A stretch of DNA of 64,000 nucleotides from GCA-2697345 sp002697345 (lineage in GTDB: Bacteria > Pseudomonadota > Alphaproteobacteria > Rhodobacterales > Rhodobacteraceae). Location of the stretch: NCBI GenBank assembly GCA_943787605.1, contig CALSNB010000003.1, positions 124,001 through 188,000 on the forward strand, given 5' to 3'. The notes beneath the pieces are model-generated. The model saw only the letters and a program-made list of their open reading frames with translations. It searched no databases and was not told the origin of the DNA. This document shows, in pieces, positions 35,828-44,756 of the stretch. A program made the position numbers and the translations under genes. How positions within the stretch are numbered: the stretch's first letter is position 1; each line of letters starts with the position of its first letter.

Positions 35828-36760
35828 ATGCAAAGACTTCTGACGATAAAAGATTTTCCTGCCTCGTCACTCTGCTTCGGTACCATGCAGTTTGGAGGGA
35901 AGTCCTCTTTTTACGAATCTAAAGAAATCTATCAAGTTTGTCGTGATTCAGGGATCAATTTCTTTGATACCGCTCACGTATATAATGAGGGTAGATCTGA
36001 AGAATTTCTAGGATCAGTTTGTCGCTCAGAGCGGGAGAATATAATAATTGCAACAAAAGCAGCCTATGATTGCCCTGCAACAAAGAAAAATATCTTAACA
36101 TCTTTTGATGAAAGCAGAAAACGTCTTAAATCTGACTTCGTTGATATTTTGTATATGCACCGATGGGATAAGCATGTTCCTCTTGAAGAAACTTTAACAG
36201 GTTTAGCAGAGCTTAAACAACAAGGATTAATTCGCTATATAGGGGTTTCAAACTATTCAGCCTGGCAAACTATGAAAGCACAGGCTATCTGTCACAACCT
36301 TAATATTTCAATTGATGTCATCCAACCTATGTATAGCTTAGTCAAACGTCAGGCAGAAGTTGAAATTTTACCAATGGCACTTTCTGAGAAAATTTCAGTT
36401 TGCCCCTATTCGCCTCTAGGTGGTGGCTTACTTACTGGAAAATACCATCAAGGAGATACTGGTCGACTGACAGAGGACCAAAGATACAAACAACGTTACA
36501 GTTTAGAGTGGATGCATAATACTGCTAGTAATTTATCTTTACTGGCTACAAGGTACAATGTTTCCCCAAGTACCCTAGCGATTGCATGGGTTTCAAATAA
36601 TAAAAGTATCTCAGCTCCAATAATTTCTGCAAGTTCTTTAAAACAGCTTAGCCCCTCTATTAGCGCCTTAAATTACCAGATGCCTTCTGAGTTGTATAAA
36701 GAAATTACAGATCTAAGTGTTTCTCCTAGCCCTGCTACTGACCGGTTGGAAGAAATTTGA
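35828..36760 (+). CDS. Aldo/keto reductase
   Basis: This 310-residue NADP-linked oxidoreductase has the complete tetrad Asp47 and Tyr52 (FFDTAHVYNEG), Lys77 (IATKAA) and His111 (ILYMHRWD). The C-terminal part contains SPLGGGLLTGKY, typical of the YghZ/Tas-like branch. It begins just after the terminator of the xdh run, so it has its own promoter. Its TGA directly abuts the TAG of the convergent flavoprotein gene with no spacer. Substrate unknown; the distant relation to the other AKR at 5.8 kb (different length and insert) suggests a separate role. Confidence 0.92.
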   Translation: MQRLLTIKDFPASSLCFGTMQFGGKSSFYESKEIYQVCRDSGINFFDTAHVYNEGRSEEFLGSVCRSERENIIIATKAAYDCPATKKNILTSFDESRKRLKSDFVDILYMHRWDKHVPLEETLTGLAELKQQGLIRYIGVSNYSAWQTMKAQAICHNLNISIDVIQPMYSLVKRQAEVEILPMALSEKISVCPYSPLGGGLLTGKYHQGDTGRLTEDQRYKQRYSLEWMHNTASNLSLLATRYNVSPSTLAIAWVSNNKSISAPIISASSLKQLSPSISALNYQMPSELYKEITDLSVSPSPATDRLEEI

Positions 36761-39250
36761 CTATGTGGAATCTATTCGAATGTTAATATTTTTTGAGTCG
36801 TAAGGGCTATCTTCAACTACCACTGCATTCCAAAGCTCATCAAACATCTTAACTTTTAAAGCCTGCCCAACATTAGCAAATTCAGGAGTAATATAGCCCA
36901 TACCTATCGACTTATTAAATTCAACAGAATAACCACCTGACGTTAATCGACCAATTCTTTTTTTATCAATATACAGCGCCTCCCTTCCCCAAGGGTCAGC
37001 ATCTTTAGGGCCATCAATTAGCAGTGTTACACATTTAGACTTAATGCCGTGTTTTATCATTTGATCTTTACCAAAAAAATCTTTTGAAAGATCCACAAAC
37101 CTATCTAACCCTGCTTCTAATGGAGTGGCATCTCTGCCTAACTCTGTACCAAAAGCTCTATAGGATTTTTCTTGCCTTAACCAGTTTTGAGCTCTTGCTC
37201 CAACCAATTTCATTCCATGTTTTTGACCCGAGTTTTCTAATTGATCAAAAAGATAATTCTGCATCTCGATTGGATGATGTAGCTCCCATCCAAGTTCACC
37301 TGTGTAAGCCACTCGAATAGCGTTCACTGGACACATACCTAACTCGATTGACTTAGCAGAAAGCCATGGAAAGTTTTTATTAGAAAACACGGTCTCTGGC
37401 TCAGGGTGCCTAACTAGGTCAGAAAGGATAGCCCTAGAGTTTGGCCCCGCAATAGCAAATACTCCAAATTGAGAAGTTACATCCTGCAACTCAATTCTGC
37501 CAAATTCCATTTCTTTGTCCTGGATTGCTTTAATTAAGAAATCAGCATCGTATGCTTGCCATGCTCCAGCAGAAACAAGATAATACTCATCATGTTTAAC
37601 TCTAACAATAGTATACTCAGTTCTTGTGGTACCTTTTTCTGTGAGTGCGTATGTAAGATTAATTCGACCAACCTTAGGTAATTTATTACAAGTAAACCAA
37701 TCTAAAAACGCAGTTGCTCCAGGACCTTTAATCACATGTTTAGTAAACGCCGTAGCATCTATGAGACCTGCCGTTTTTCTGACGGCTATTGCTTCTTCTT
37801 TTACAAAATCCCACCAAGCACCGCGACGAAAAGATCTAGAGCTTAAGTCATCGAAACCAATCGTTGCAAAATAATTTGGTCTTTCCCATCCGTTTACTTG
37901 ACCAAACTGGGCTCCTCTCGTTTTTTGTCGTTCATAAGATGGAGCTGTTTTTAATGGTCTACAAGCCTCTCGCTCCTCATCAGGGTGATGCAAAATAAAA
38001 ACATGTTCATAGCTCTCTTCGTTTTTTCGAGCGGTATAATCAGTCGTAATCCAGTTACCAAACCTTCTTGGATCAAGAGAAGCCATGTCTATTTCTGCCT
38101 CTCCTTGGTCCATTAACTGACTTAAGTAATAGCCCACACCACCAGCAGCAGTTATACCAAACGAAAACCCTTCCGCGAGCCACATATTCCTGAGGCCCTG
38201 AACTGGGCCTACTAAGGGGTTTCCATCAGGGGTATAACATATTGGACCGTTAAAGTCGGCTTTTAAACCAACTTCCTCACTAGAGGGTAACCTATGAATC
38301 ATTGATAGATACTCTGTCTCAATTCTATCTAAGTCTAATGGAAAAAGATCTGCTCTAAAAGTATCAGGAACGTTGTATTTAAATCTAGCAGGAGCACCTT
38401 TTTCGTACGGACCTAAAATCCAACCACCTCTTTCTTCTCTGACATACCATTTAGCATCAGCATCCCTCAACACTGGATGTTCTGGATTATTTTTTCTCCA
38501 TTCAACTAAAGCTGGATCTGGTTCTGTAACTATGTATTGATGTTCTACAGGAATTGCAGGGCTTTTGATTCCAAGCAAACCAGCCGTCCTTTGTGCATGG
38601 TTACCAGTAGCTGTAACAACGTGCTCCGCTTTGATTATAATCTGTTCCTTAGAACTAACAAGGTTTCCCCCAACTTCAATCATCTTAGTGCAAGTCACAT
38701 CCCAATGGTCACCCCGCCATTCATACCCATCAACTTGCCATTTTCGTTCAATCATCACGCCGTATTGGCGTGCTCCTTTTGCCATAGCCATCGTTAGATC
38801 TGCGGGGTTAATATACCCATCCGTAGGATGCAGTATAGCTCCCTTTAAGTCTTCTGTTCTCAACAGAGGATAACGTTCTTTAATTTCTTTTGGAGAAAGC
38901 CACTCAAACGGTACACCACATGTTTCCGCAGTAGAAGCATACAACATATACTCGTCCATTCGATCAAATGTTTGTGCCATTCGCAAATTGCCAACAACTG
39001 AAAACCCTGCACTTAGACCAGTCTCTTGCTCTAGACGTTTGTAAAACTTAATAGAGTAATCGTGAATATGTGTCGTTGCATAACTCATATTAAAGTATGG
39101 AAGTAGGCCTGCTGCGTGCCAAGTAGAGCCCGATGTAAGCTCATCTCGCTCAAGTAGCATAGTATCCCATCCTAACTTTCCTAAATGATAAGCTATCGAT
39201 GTGCCTACCACTCCTCCTCCAACTATCAGCGCTTTAACTTGGCTTTGCAT
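36761..39250 (-). CDS. Dimethylglycine/sarcosine dehydrogenase-like FAD protein with GcvT domain
   Basis: This 829-residue two-part enzyme has an N-terminal DAO-type FAD domain with GGGVVG at 11-16 and the covalent-flavin histidine position in STWHAAG (His45). A GcvT-type tetrahydrofolate-binding half runs from about 425, including GPNSRAILSDL and GELGWELHHP. Family members oxidatively demethylate dimethylglycine or sarcosine, passing the methyl as methylene-THF. It would fit below glycine betaine, the product of the carnitine genes at the start of the window, though a betaine demethylase is not seen here. Homologues of unknown substrate are common, so the exact amine is uncertain. Confidence 0.88.
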   Translation of the reverse strand: MQSQVKALIVGGGVVGTSIAYHLGKLGWDTMLLERDELTSGSTWHAAGLLPYFNMSYATTHIHDYSIKFYKRLEQETGLSAGFSVVGNLRMAQTFDRMDEYMLYASTAETCGVPFEWLSPKEIKERYPLLRTEDLKGAILHPTDGYINPADLTMAMAKGARQYGVMIERKWQVDGYEWRGDHWDVTCTKMIEVGGNLVSSKEQIIIKAEHVVTATGNHAQRTAGLLGIKSPAIPVEHQYIVTEPDPALVEWRKNNPEHPVLRDADAKWYVREERGGWILGPYEKGAPARFKYNVPDTFRADLFPLDLDRIETEYLSMIHRLPSSEEVGLKADFNGPICYTPDGNPLVGPVQGLRNMWLAEGFSFGITAAGGVGYYLSQLMDQGEAEIDMASLDPRRFGNWITTDYTARKNEESYEHVFILHHPDEEREACRPLKTAPSYERQKTRGAQFGQVNGWERPNYFATIGFDDLSSRSFRRGAWWDFVKEEAIAVRKTAGLIDATAFTKHVIKGPGATAFLDWFTCNKLPKVGRINLTYALTEKGTTRTEYTIVRVKHDEYYLVSAGAWQAYDADFLIKAIQDKEMEFGRIELQDVTSQFGVFAIAGPNSRAILSDLVRHPEPETVFSNKNFPWLSAKSIELGMCPVNAIRVAYTGELGWELHHPIEMQNYLFDQLENSGQKHGMKLVGARAQNWLRQEKSYRAFGTELGRDATPLEAGLDRFVDLSKDFFGKDQMIKHGIKSKCVTLLIDGPKDADPWGREALYIDKKRIGRLTSGGYSVEFNKSIGMGYITPEFANVGQALKVKMFDELWNAVVVEDSPYDSKNINIRIDST

Positions 39251-39428
39251 AGAATTATTTCCTTTTTGATACCTTTATATCAAAATTGATTTTACCGTTA
39301 CAGCATCAGTCGACCCTACTATGTACATTTACGACACTAAACAAAATTTGAATTAGTATATTCATATTAAATAGGTATAATTATTATCACTTTCTTAATC
39401 ATTTCAAAGATTCTTAAATTATAAAAAA

Positions 39429-39956
39429 ATGAAAGCTATAATAGTTATTATGAACAAATTAATTCTGGTTTTTATGTTAAGTATAATTGTAAACTTAACA
39501 TTTTCAGTCAACATTTCATTTGCTACTAAAAAAGGTCAGGTTACAAACCTACCTATACCTCGATTTGTTTCATTAAAAGCAACAAAAAGTAATATTAGGC
39601 GAGGTCCAAGTACAACTCATAAAATAGATTGGGTTTTTGTAAAAAAAAACATACCACTTAAAGTTGTTGATGAGTTTGGCCATTGGAGACGCATCATAGA
39701 TTATGAGGGTGCCTCTGGGTGGATCCACAAATCTCTATTATCTGGGTCACGGACTATATTGATACTTGAAGATATGGCTCCCCTTTTTCTAAAACCAACG
39801 CCAGATTCGATTATAAAGGCGGAAATCGAAAAAAATGTTATAGGTAGTCTTGGTAAATGCAAGCTAAGTTGGTGCTTTGTTAAGTTTTCAGCTGATAAAG
39901 GTTGGGTTAACAGAAAACACTTTTGGGGATTAATTCAAAACGAAATACGTGAGTAA
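39429..39956 (+). CDS. Secreted SH3 domain protein
   Basis: This 175-residue protein has an N-terminal hydrophobic signal segment and two SH3-like (SH3_4) blocks. The first, about residues 46-105, has the NIRRGPS and GWIHKSLLSG motifs, and the second, weaker, ends GWVNRKHFWG. Proteins like this are exported to the periplasm and may bind peptidoglycan. ATG 39450 (MNKLILVFML) is an alternative start that leaves a cleaner signal peptide; neither has a good ribosome site. It is convergent with ubiK. Partner unknown. Confidence 0.85.
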   Translation: MKAIIVIMNKLILVFMLSIIVNLTFSVNISFATKKGQVTNLPIPRFVSLKATKSNIRRGPSTTHKIDWVFVKKNIPLKVVDEFGHWRRIIDYEGASGWIHKSLLSGSRTILILEDMAPLFLKPTPDSIIKAEIEKNVIGSLGKCKLSWCFVKFSADKGWVNRKHFWGLIQNEIRE

Positions 39957-39970
39957 TTTATTCAAATAAA

Positions 39971-40255
39971 CTATTTAGTTTTAGGTTTTTTTAATACTTT
40001 ATTTGTGTTCTTTTTAGGTGTTCGTTTCAACTCCTCTATGGAGGCCGTCAAAATCTCATTCTCTTCCCTTGCTTTTATAGCCATCGCTCTAACCACATCG
40101 AATTCTTCCCTAGTTACAAAATCTCTTTGGGACAACCATCGATCTAACACGTCATTCAAGGCATTATCGGCTTCAGTTTTTGCTCCCTGAGCTACGCCCA
40201 TAGCATTTGTAAAAACTTTTGATAAATCATCCAACAACTTATTTCGTGTCTGCAT
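39971..40255 (-). CDS. ubiK: UbiK-type accessory factor (BMFP domain)
   Basis: This 94-residue coiled-coil protein of the YqiC/UbiK family helps the soluble ubiquinone-biosynthesis complex in better-studied proteobacteria. The first 30 residues (NKLLDDLSKVFTNAMGVAQGAKTEA) form an amphipathic helix, the middle DFVTREEFDVVRAMAIKAREENEIL is the conserved coiled coil, and the tail is lysine-rich. It is divergent from lgt, an arrangement common in Rhodobacterales. Confidence 0.85.
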   Translation of the reverse strand: MQTRNKLLDDLSKVFTNAMGVAQGAKTEADNALNDVLDRWLSQRDFVTREEFDVVRAMAIKAREENEILTASIEELKRTPKKNTNKVLKKPKTK

Positions 40256-40343
40256 AACAACCTCTTTGTTTTAAAATAGTATAATTGGGATTAAAGCTAA
40301 AGCACAAGGTTGACTTCGTCGCAGGCTCATTGGTAGTTGATAT

Positions 40344-41228
40344 ATGGCATCTGCAGCAATTACATTTCCTAATTTATCGCCTGAACTATTTTCATTTAAT
40401 TTAGGGGGGGTTGAGTTTGCATTACGTTGGTACGCACTAGCCTATATAGTTGGAATAATTATTGCATTACAGATAATTAAGTTCTTGTTAAGTAGGGAAA
40501 ATCTTTGGTCTTTTAAAACTCCACCAATGGCAAAGACCCAAACAGATGATTTAATAACGTTTTTAATTTTAGGAATAATTATTGGCGGCAGATGTGGTTT
40601 CGTATTTTTTTACCAACTCGAATATTACCTGATTAATCCATGGGAAATATTTATGATTTGGCAGGGTGGTATGTCTTTCCATGGAGGTCTCCTAGGCGTA
40701 ACTCTTGCCACCCTTTGGTTCTGTCACAGGAACTCTCTATCCGTGCTAAGTGTGGGCGACCTAATAGCCGTAGCAACACCTCCAGGTATATTCTTAGGTA
40801 GGTTATCAAATTTTGTGAACAACGAGCTTTGGGGTAGACCCACCGAATGGTCTTTTGGGGTAGTGTTTCCTGGAGCTCTCGCTCAGAATTGTCCGGGGTA
40901 CTCTGAACCTTGTGCCAGACACGCTTCACAACTGTATGAAGCAGGTCTAGAGGGTCTAATCTTGGGGTGCATCATGCTCTGGTTAGCTCTTGGTAAAAAA
41001 TGGCTTGAAAGGCCAGGCTGTTTAATAGGATTTTTTATTTTCGCGTATGGTTTATTTAGGTTTTTTGTGGAGTTCTTTAGGCAACCTGATCCATATTTAA
41101 TAACAAACGCAAATCCGCTTGGTTATCTTTTCTCTTCTAACAGCCTGAGCCTAACAATGGGGCAGGCACTGTCCCTTCCAATGATTGCTTTCGGGTTGAC
41201 TCTAATATTGGTGCAGTACAAGAAATGA
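40344..41228 (+). CDS. lgt: Prolipoprotein diacylglyceryl transferase
   Basis: This inner-membrane enzyme attaches diacylglyceryl to the lipobox cysteine of prolipoproteins, the first step in lipoprotein maturation. The 294-residue protein has seven predicted membrane segments, GGRCGFVFFYQ near residue 81, the MSFHGGLLG histidine loop at 110-118, and the family signature GRLSNFVNNELWG at 152-164. Its stop overlaps the next gene by 4 bases (ATGA). It is first in the lgt-midA-pgeF run. Confidence 0.96.
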   Translation: MASAAITFPNLSPELFSFNLGGVEFALRWYALAYIVGIIIALQIIKFLLSRENLWSFKTPPMAKTQTDDLITFLILGIIIGGRCGFVFFYQLEYYLINPWEIFMIWQGGMSFHGGLLGVTLATLWFCHRNSLSVLSVGDLIAVATPPGIFLGRLSNFVNNELWGRPTEWSFGVVFPGALAQNCPGYSEPCARHASQLYEAGLEGLILGCIMLWLALGKKWLERPGCLIGFFIFAYGLFRFFVEFFRQPDPYLITNANPLGYLFSSNSLSLTMGQALSLPMIAFGLTLILVQYKK

Positions 41229-42277
41229 ATTCGTTAAGTAGATTACTAAAGCAACAAATTAGACATAATGGACCAATTAGTATTTCCCAATTTATGGAAA
41301 TTTGTTTATTGCACCCACAGTATGGTTACTACACAACCTCTAGCCCGTTCGGTCAAAAGGGTGATTTTATTACTGCACCAGAGGTTAGCCAGATGTTTGG
41401 GGAGCTTATAGGACTTTTTCTTGCTCAAGCTTGGTCAGATCAAAAAAACCTAGAGGAGGCAGTTCTTGTTGAGTTAGGCCCCGGTAGAGGCACACTTGCC
41501 GCTGACATAATGAGAGTAACAAAATCTATTAAACATTTTCCTAAGAAGATATACCTACTGGAGGTGAGTGATAAATTAAAGTTATTACAAAAGTCCAAGC
41601 TTGAAGATTATCAAGTTGAGTGGATTGAAAATTTAAATCAAATTCCTCCCGGTCCGATTATACTCATAGCTAATGAATTCTTTGATTCTTTACCTATTAA
41701 TCAATATGTAAAGGAAGCTGATGGGTGGCATGAAAGACTGATTGGCATAAAAGATGAAAAATTAGCCTTTGGTACATCGGAACAAAAACTTAAGATTCAA
41801 AGTACTGATTATTTCACACAAACCGTTGAGGGTGACATTGTAGAAATACGACCTTCTGTAGAGCCAATTATTACCGAAATTTCTAATAAAATTTCACATT
41901 GGGGAGGTATCTCATTGATAATTGATTACGGTAGTTGGAACTTAAAAGGAAACACTTTCCAGGCCATAAAAGGTCATGATTTCATCAATCCACTCGAAAA
42001 ACCTGGTGAAGTGGACCTCAGTGCGCATGTTGATTTTTCTGCATTAGCCAGAAACGCATCAAACTGCTTGATCAGTAAACTAACAGACCAAGGAGTACTG
42101 CTGGAGCGTCTAGGGATTACTGAAAGAGCAAATATACTTTCTAAATCACTGAAAGCTGATGATCTTAAAAACCATATTGCAGCCCATCGTCGCTTGACAC
42201 ATCCAAAAGAAATGGGGACATTGTTCAAAGTGATGGCCATCCTACCAAAGCTGTCACAAATGCCGCTAGGATTATAA
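41225..42277 (+). CDS. MidA/NDUFAF7-like SAM-dependent methyltransferase
   Basis: This 350-residue member of the DUF185 family has the SAM-binding motif LVELGPGRGTLAADIMR near residue 80 and ISQFMEICLLHPQYGYYTTSSPFGQKGDFITAPEVSQMFGE-type N-terminal conservation. The mitochondrial homologue NDUFAF7 methylates an arginine of a complex I subunit; the bacterial target is not proven. It is translationally coupled to lgt and leaves a single base before pgeF. Confidence 0.9.
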   Translation: MNSLSRLLKQQIRHNGPISISQFMEICLLHPQYGYYTTSSPFGQKGDFITAPEVSQMFGELIGLFLAQAWSDQKNLEEAVLVELGPGRGTLAADIMRVTKSIKHFPKKIYLLEVSDKLKLLQKSKLEDYQVEWIENLNQIPPGPIILIANEFFDSLPINQYVKEADGWHERLIGIKDEKLAFGTSEQKLKIQSTDYFTQTVEGDIVEIRPSVEPIITEISNKISHWGGISLIIDYGSWNLKGNTFQAIKGHDFINPLEKPGEVDLSAHVDFSALARNASNCLISKLTDQGVLLERLGITERANILSKSLKADDLKNHIAAHRRLTHPKEMGTLFKVMAILPKLSQMPLGL

Positions 42278-42278
42278 A

Positions 42279-43040
42279 TTGAAAATAGAAACCCTATCAT
42301 CAAAATTTTTAAAACCCATTTCTCACTACTTTTTTACCCGTAAAGGGGGGTCATCGTCTGGCATATATGCTGGCTTAAATTGTGGATTTGGTTCTTCTGA
42401 TTCTCCACTTCTAGTAGAAAAAAATAGGCACTCCAGCTGTAATACTATTGGGATCAAAAGAGATCAATTAGTTACCCTGAATCAAACTCACTCTAACAAC
42501 GTAGTTACTTTATCAAAGAAGACGGCAAAAAACGACACATTACTTAATGCAGATGCCATGGTTACAAATAAACCAAATATTGGACTTGGTATTTTAACAG
42601 CAGATTGCCAACCAGTTTTTTTTGCTGATCCACACTCACGTATAATAGGAGCAGCTCACGCAGGTTGGAAAGGTACCCTATCCGGAATTCTAGAAGCAAC
42701 TATTGAATCAATGATTAATTTAGGGGCGAATCGAGAAAACATTCGGGCTGTTATTGGCCCATCAATTTCACAAAAAGCATACGAAGTAAGTTTTGATTTT
42801 TTTGAGCTTTTTATGAACGAATCTACTAAAAATAAAAAATTTTTTAGACCACAAAAAAGTGGAAAATTCTTATTTGATTTAAATGGAGTAAGTCTTGAGC
42901 GTCTAATAAAAGCTGGCGTCGATGCAGAGAGTATAAATAGGTGTACCTATTCTGAACCTGAAATATTTTACTCTTACAGGAGATCATTTCACAAAAACGA
43001 AACTGATTATGGACGATTATTATCTGTTATTATTTTATAA
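42279..43040 (+). CDS. pgeF: Peptidoglycan editing factor PgeF (laccase-domain, YfiH family)
   Basis: This 253-residue protein is of the Cu-oxidase_4 (YfiH) family, which removes wrongly incorporated residues from peptidoglycan precursors in E. coli. The conserved segments FTRKGGSSSGIYAGLNCG, TADCQPVFFADP and AAHAGWKGT carry the metal-binding His and Cys. It starts with TTG at 42279, one base after the midA stop; no nearby ATG would preserve the N-terminal motif. It is the last gene of the lgt run. Confidence 0.92.
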   Translation: MKIETLSSKFLKPISHYFFTRKGGSSSGIYAGLNCGFGSSDSPLLVEKNRHSSCNTIGIKRDQLVTLNQTHSNNVVTLSKKTAKNDTLLNADAMVTNKPNIGLGILTADCQPVFFADPHSRIIGAAHAGWKGTLSGILEATIESMINLGANRENIRAVIGPSISQKAYEVSFDFFELFMNESTKNKKFFRPQKSGKFLFDLNGVSLERLIKAGVDAESINRCTYSEPEIFYSYRRSFHKNETDYGRLLSVIIL

Positions 43041-43076
43041 CATTTATCAATTATGTTTTAGTAAATATAATTATTT

Positions 43077-43577
43077 CTATGTTATCTGATTAGCTCTTTC
43101 TTCAACTATTTCAAACGGTACTCCAACATTCTCTTTAGACTCTCTAATAACTAATGAAGTTTTTACGCTCGCAACATTTTCTGCAGAAGTTAATTCTTCT
43201 GTGAGAAATGTTTGAAAAGTACTAAGATCTGGTGCCACACATTTAAGAATAAAGTCTACCTCTCCATTCAGCATGTTACACTCCCTCACTAAGGGCCAGG
43301 TATCACACTTTTTCTCAAAAGCTGCTAGATCGGACTCTGCTTGACTAATTAAGCCGACCATTGCAAATACTTTCACCTGAAAGCCTAGTGCTCGCGCGTC
43401 AATATTAGCGTGAAAACCGTTTATAAAACCACTTTCCTCTAGTGCTCTTACCCGTCGAAGGCAAGGAGGAGCTGAAATTCCAACTTTTTTTGCGAGATCT
43501 ACATTACTCATACGACCATCAGACTGAAGTTCAGATAGGATTTCTCGATCAATTTTATCCAGTTTAGAAACTTTCAT
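43077..43577 (-). CDS. Lrp/AsnC family transcriptional regulator
   Basis: This 166-residue regulator has an N-terminal winged helix-turn-helix (about residues 8-55, MSNVDLAKKVGISAPPCLRRVRALEESG) and a C-terminal RAM ligand domain. The frame is open to 43691, but ATG 43577 has an AGAGGTGG ribosome site and gives the usual start, so it is preferred. It is divergent from trxB across 172 bases, an arrangement that recurs in Rhodobacterales together with the sulfate-activation enzyme. It may respond to an amino acid, but the ligand is unknown. Confidence 0.93.
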   Translation of the reverse strand: MKVSKLDKIDREILSELQSDGRMSNVDLAKKVGISAPPCLRRVRALEESGFINGFHANIDARALGFQVKVFAMVGLISQAESDLAAFEKKCDTWPLVRECNMLNGEVDFILKCVAPDLSTFQTFLTEELTSAENVASVKTSLVIRESKENVGVPFEIVEERANQIT

Positions 43578-43749
43578 AACCACCTCTTTCAAACTAATCT
43601 TACAAAAAAAACAGTATATAAGCAATAATATTTCTACTTTAAGTATTAAAGTAATAATTAAATATAATTCATAGAAAAATGTAACAATCACCTTTCACTA
43701 TTTTACAACCCGGATTATAAGCGGTCGGTCAGCAGAAAAAGGAAATAGA

Positions 43750-44691
43750 ATGGGAAATTATAGACATACTAAAGTGCTGATTATTGGCTCTGGTCCCGCA
43801 GGATATACAGCTGGTGTATACGCCAGCCGCGCAATGCTCGAACCTCTCCTGATCCAAGGGATTGAGCCAGGCGGACAGTTGACCACAACAACGGAGGTTG
43901 AAAACTGGCCAGGGGACAGCGAGGTTCAAGGGCCTGATTTGATGATTAGAATGGAAAACCATGCAAAATCAGTTGGCTGTGAAGTCGTGTCAGATATAAT
44001 TACGAATTTAAAACTTTCAGATCGCCCGTTTACTGCTACCGGGGATTCTGGAAATACATACACCTGTGATTCAATTATCCTAGCTACTGGGGCAAGAGCT
44101 AAATGGCTAGGTTTGCCTTCTGAAGAAAAATATAAAGGTTTTGGAGTCTCTGCCTGTGCAACGTGCGATGGGTTCTTTTATAGAAATGAGGAGATAGTTG
44201 TTATTGGTGGAGGAAATACAGCCGTAGAAGAGGCTCTATTTCTTACTAATTTTGCTTCAAAAGTAACCTTAATTCATCGTCGTGATGAATTGAGAAGTGA
44301 AAAAATCCTGCAAGATCGGTTATTTAAAAATCCAAAAATAGAAACACTCTGGTTTAACGAAGTAGTAGAAGTACTAGGTGATAAAGAGCCTTTAGGAGTA
44401 ACTGGTATTAAAGTTAAGAATGTAAAAACAGGAGTCCTTTCTACAATCAAATGCAAAGGTATTTTTGTCGCTATTGGTCACTCTCCTGCAAATGAACTAG
44501 TAAAAGATGTTTTAAAAACACATATGGGTGGGTACGTTATAACCGAGCCTGATAGTACAGAAACTTCTATACCTGGAGTATTTGCTGCTGGAGACCTTAC
44601 TGATCATAAATACAGACAGGCTGTTACGAGTGCGGGAATGGGTTGTATGGCAGCTTTAGAGGCAGAGCGTTTCCTTGCAGAAGCAAAATAA
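43750..44691 (+). CDS. trxB: Thioredoxin-disulfide reductase
   Basis: This FAD enzyme passes electrons from NADPH to thioredoxin. The 313-residue protein has GSGPAG for FAD at 13-18, the redox CATC pair (Cys136, Cys139) in ACATCDG, GGGNTAVEEAL for NADPH, and AAGDLTDHKYRQAVTSAG near the end. An AAGGAAAT ribosome site precedes the ATG. It lies between a divergent Lrp-type regulator and the sulfate-activation gene, a setting that fits reductive sulfur assimilation (thioredoxin is the reductant of PAPS/APS reductase). Confidence 0.96.
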   Translation: MGNYRHTKVLIIGSGPAGYTAGVYASRAMLEPLLIQGIEPGGQLTTTTEVENWPGDSEVQGPDLMIRMENHAKSVGCEVVSDIITNLKLSDRPFTATGDSGNTYTCDSIILATGARAKWLGLPSEEKYKGFGVSACATCDGFFYRNEEIVVIGGGNTAVEEALFLTNFASKVTLIHRRDELRSEKILQDRLFKNPKIETLWFNEVVEVLGDKEPLGVTGIKVKNVKTGVLSTIKCKGIFVAIGHSPANELVKDVLKTHMGGYVITEPDSTETSIPGVFAAGDLTDHKYRQAVTSAGMGCMAALEAERFLAEAK

Positions 44692-44756
44692 AAAATATTA
44701 TTATTAATTAAAAACATGTTTTATACTAGAAGAACCGTCTTAGGAACGCAGGAATA

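Noticed and set aside
43578..43691. Longer Lrp-type protein starting at 43691
   Set aside because: The extra 38 residues are hydrophobic and unlike the family, and the ATG at 43577 has a strong ribosome site.
44733..44750. GAAC...GAAC direct repeat before the sulfate-activation gene, resembling a LexA box
   Set aside because: The spacer is 8 bases rather than 7, and the gene has no known SOS link.
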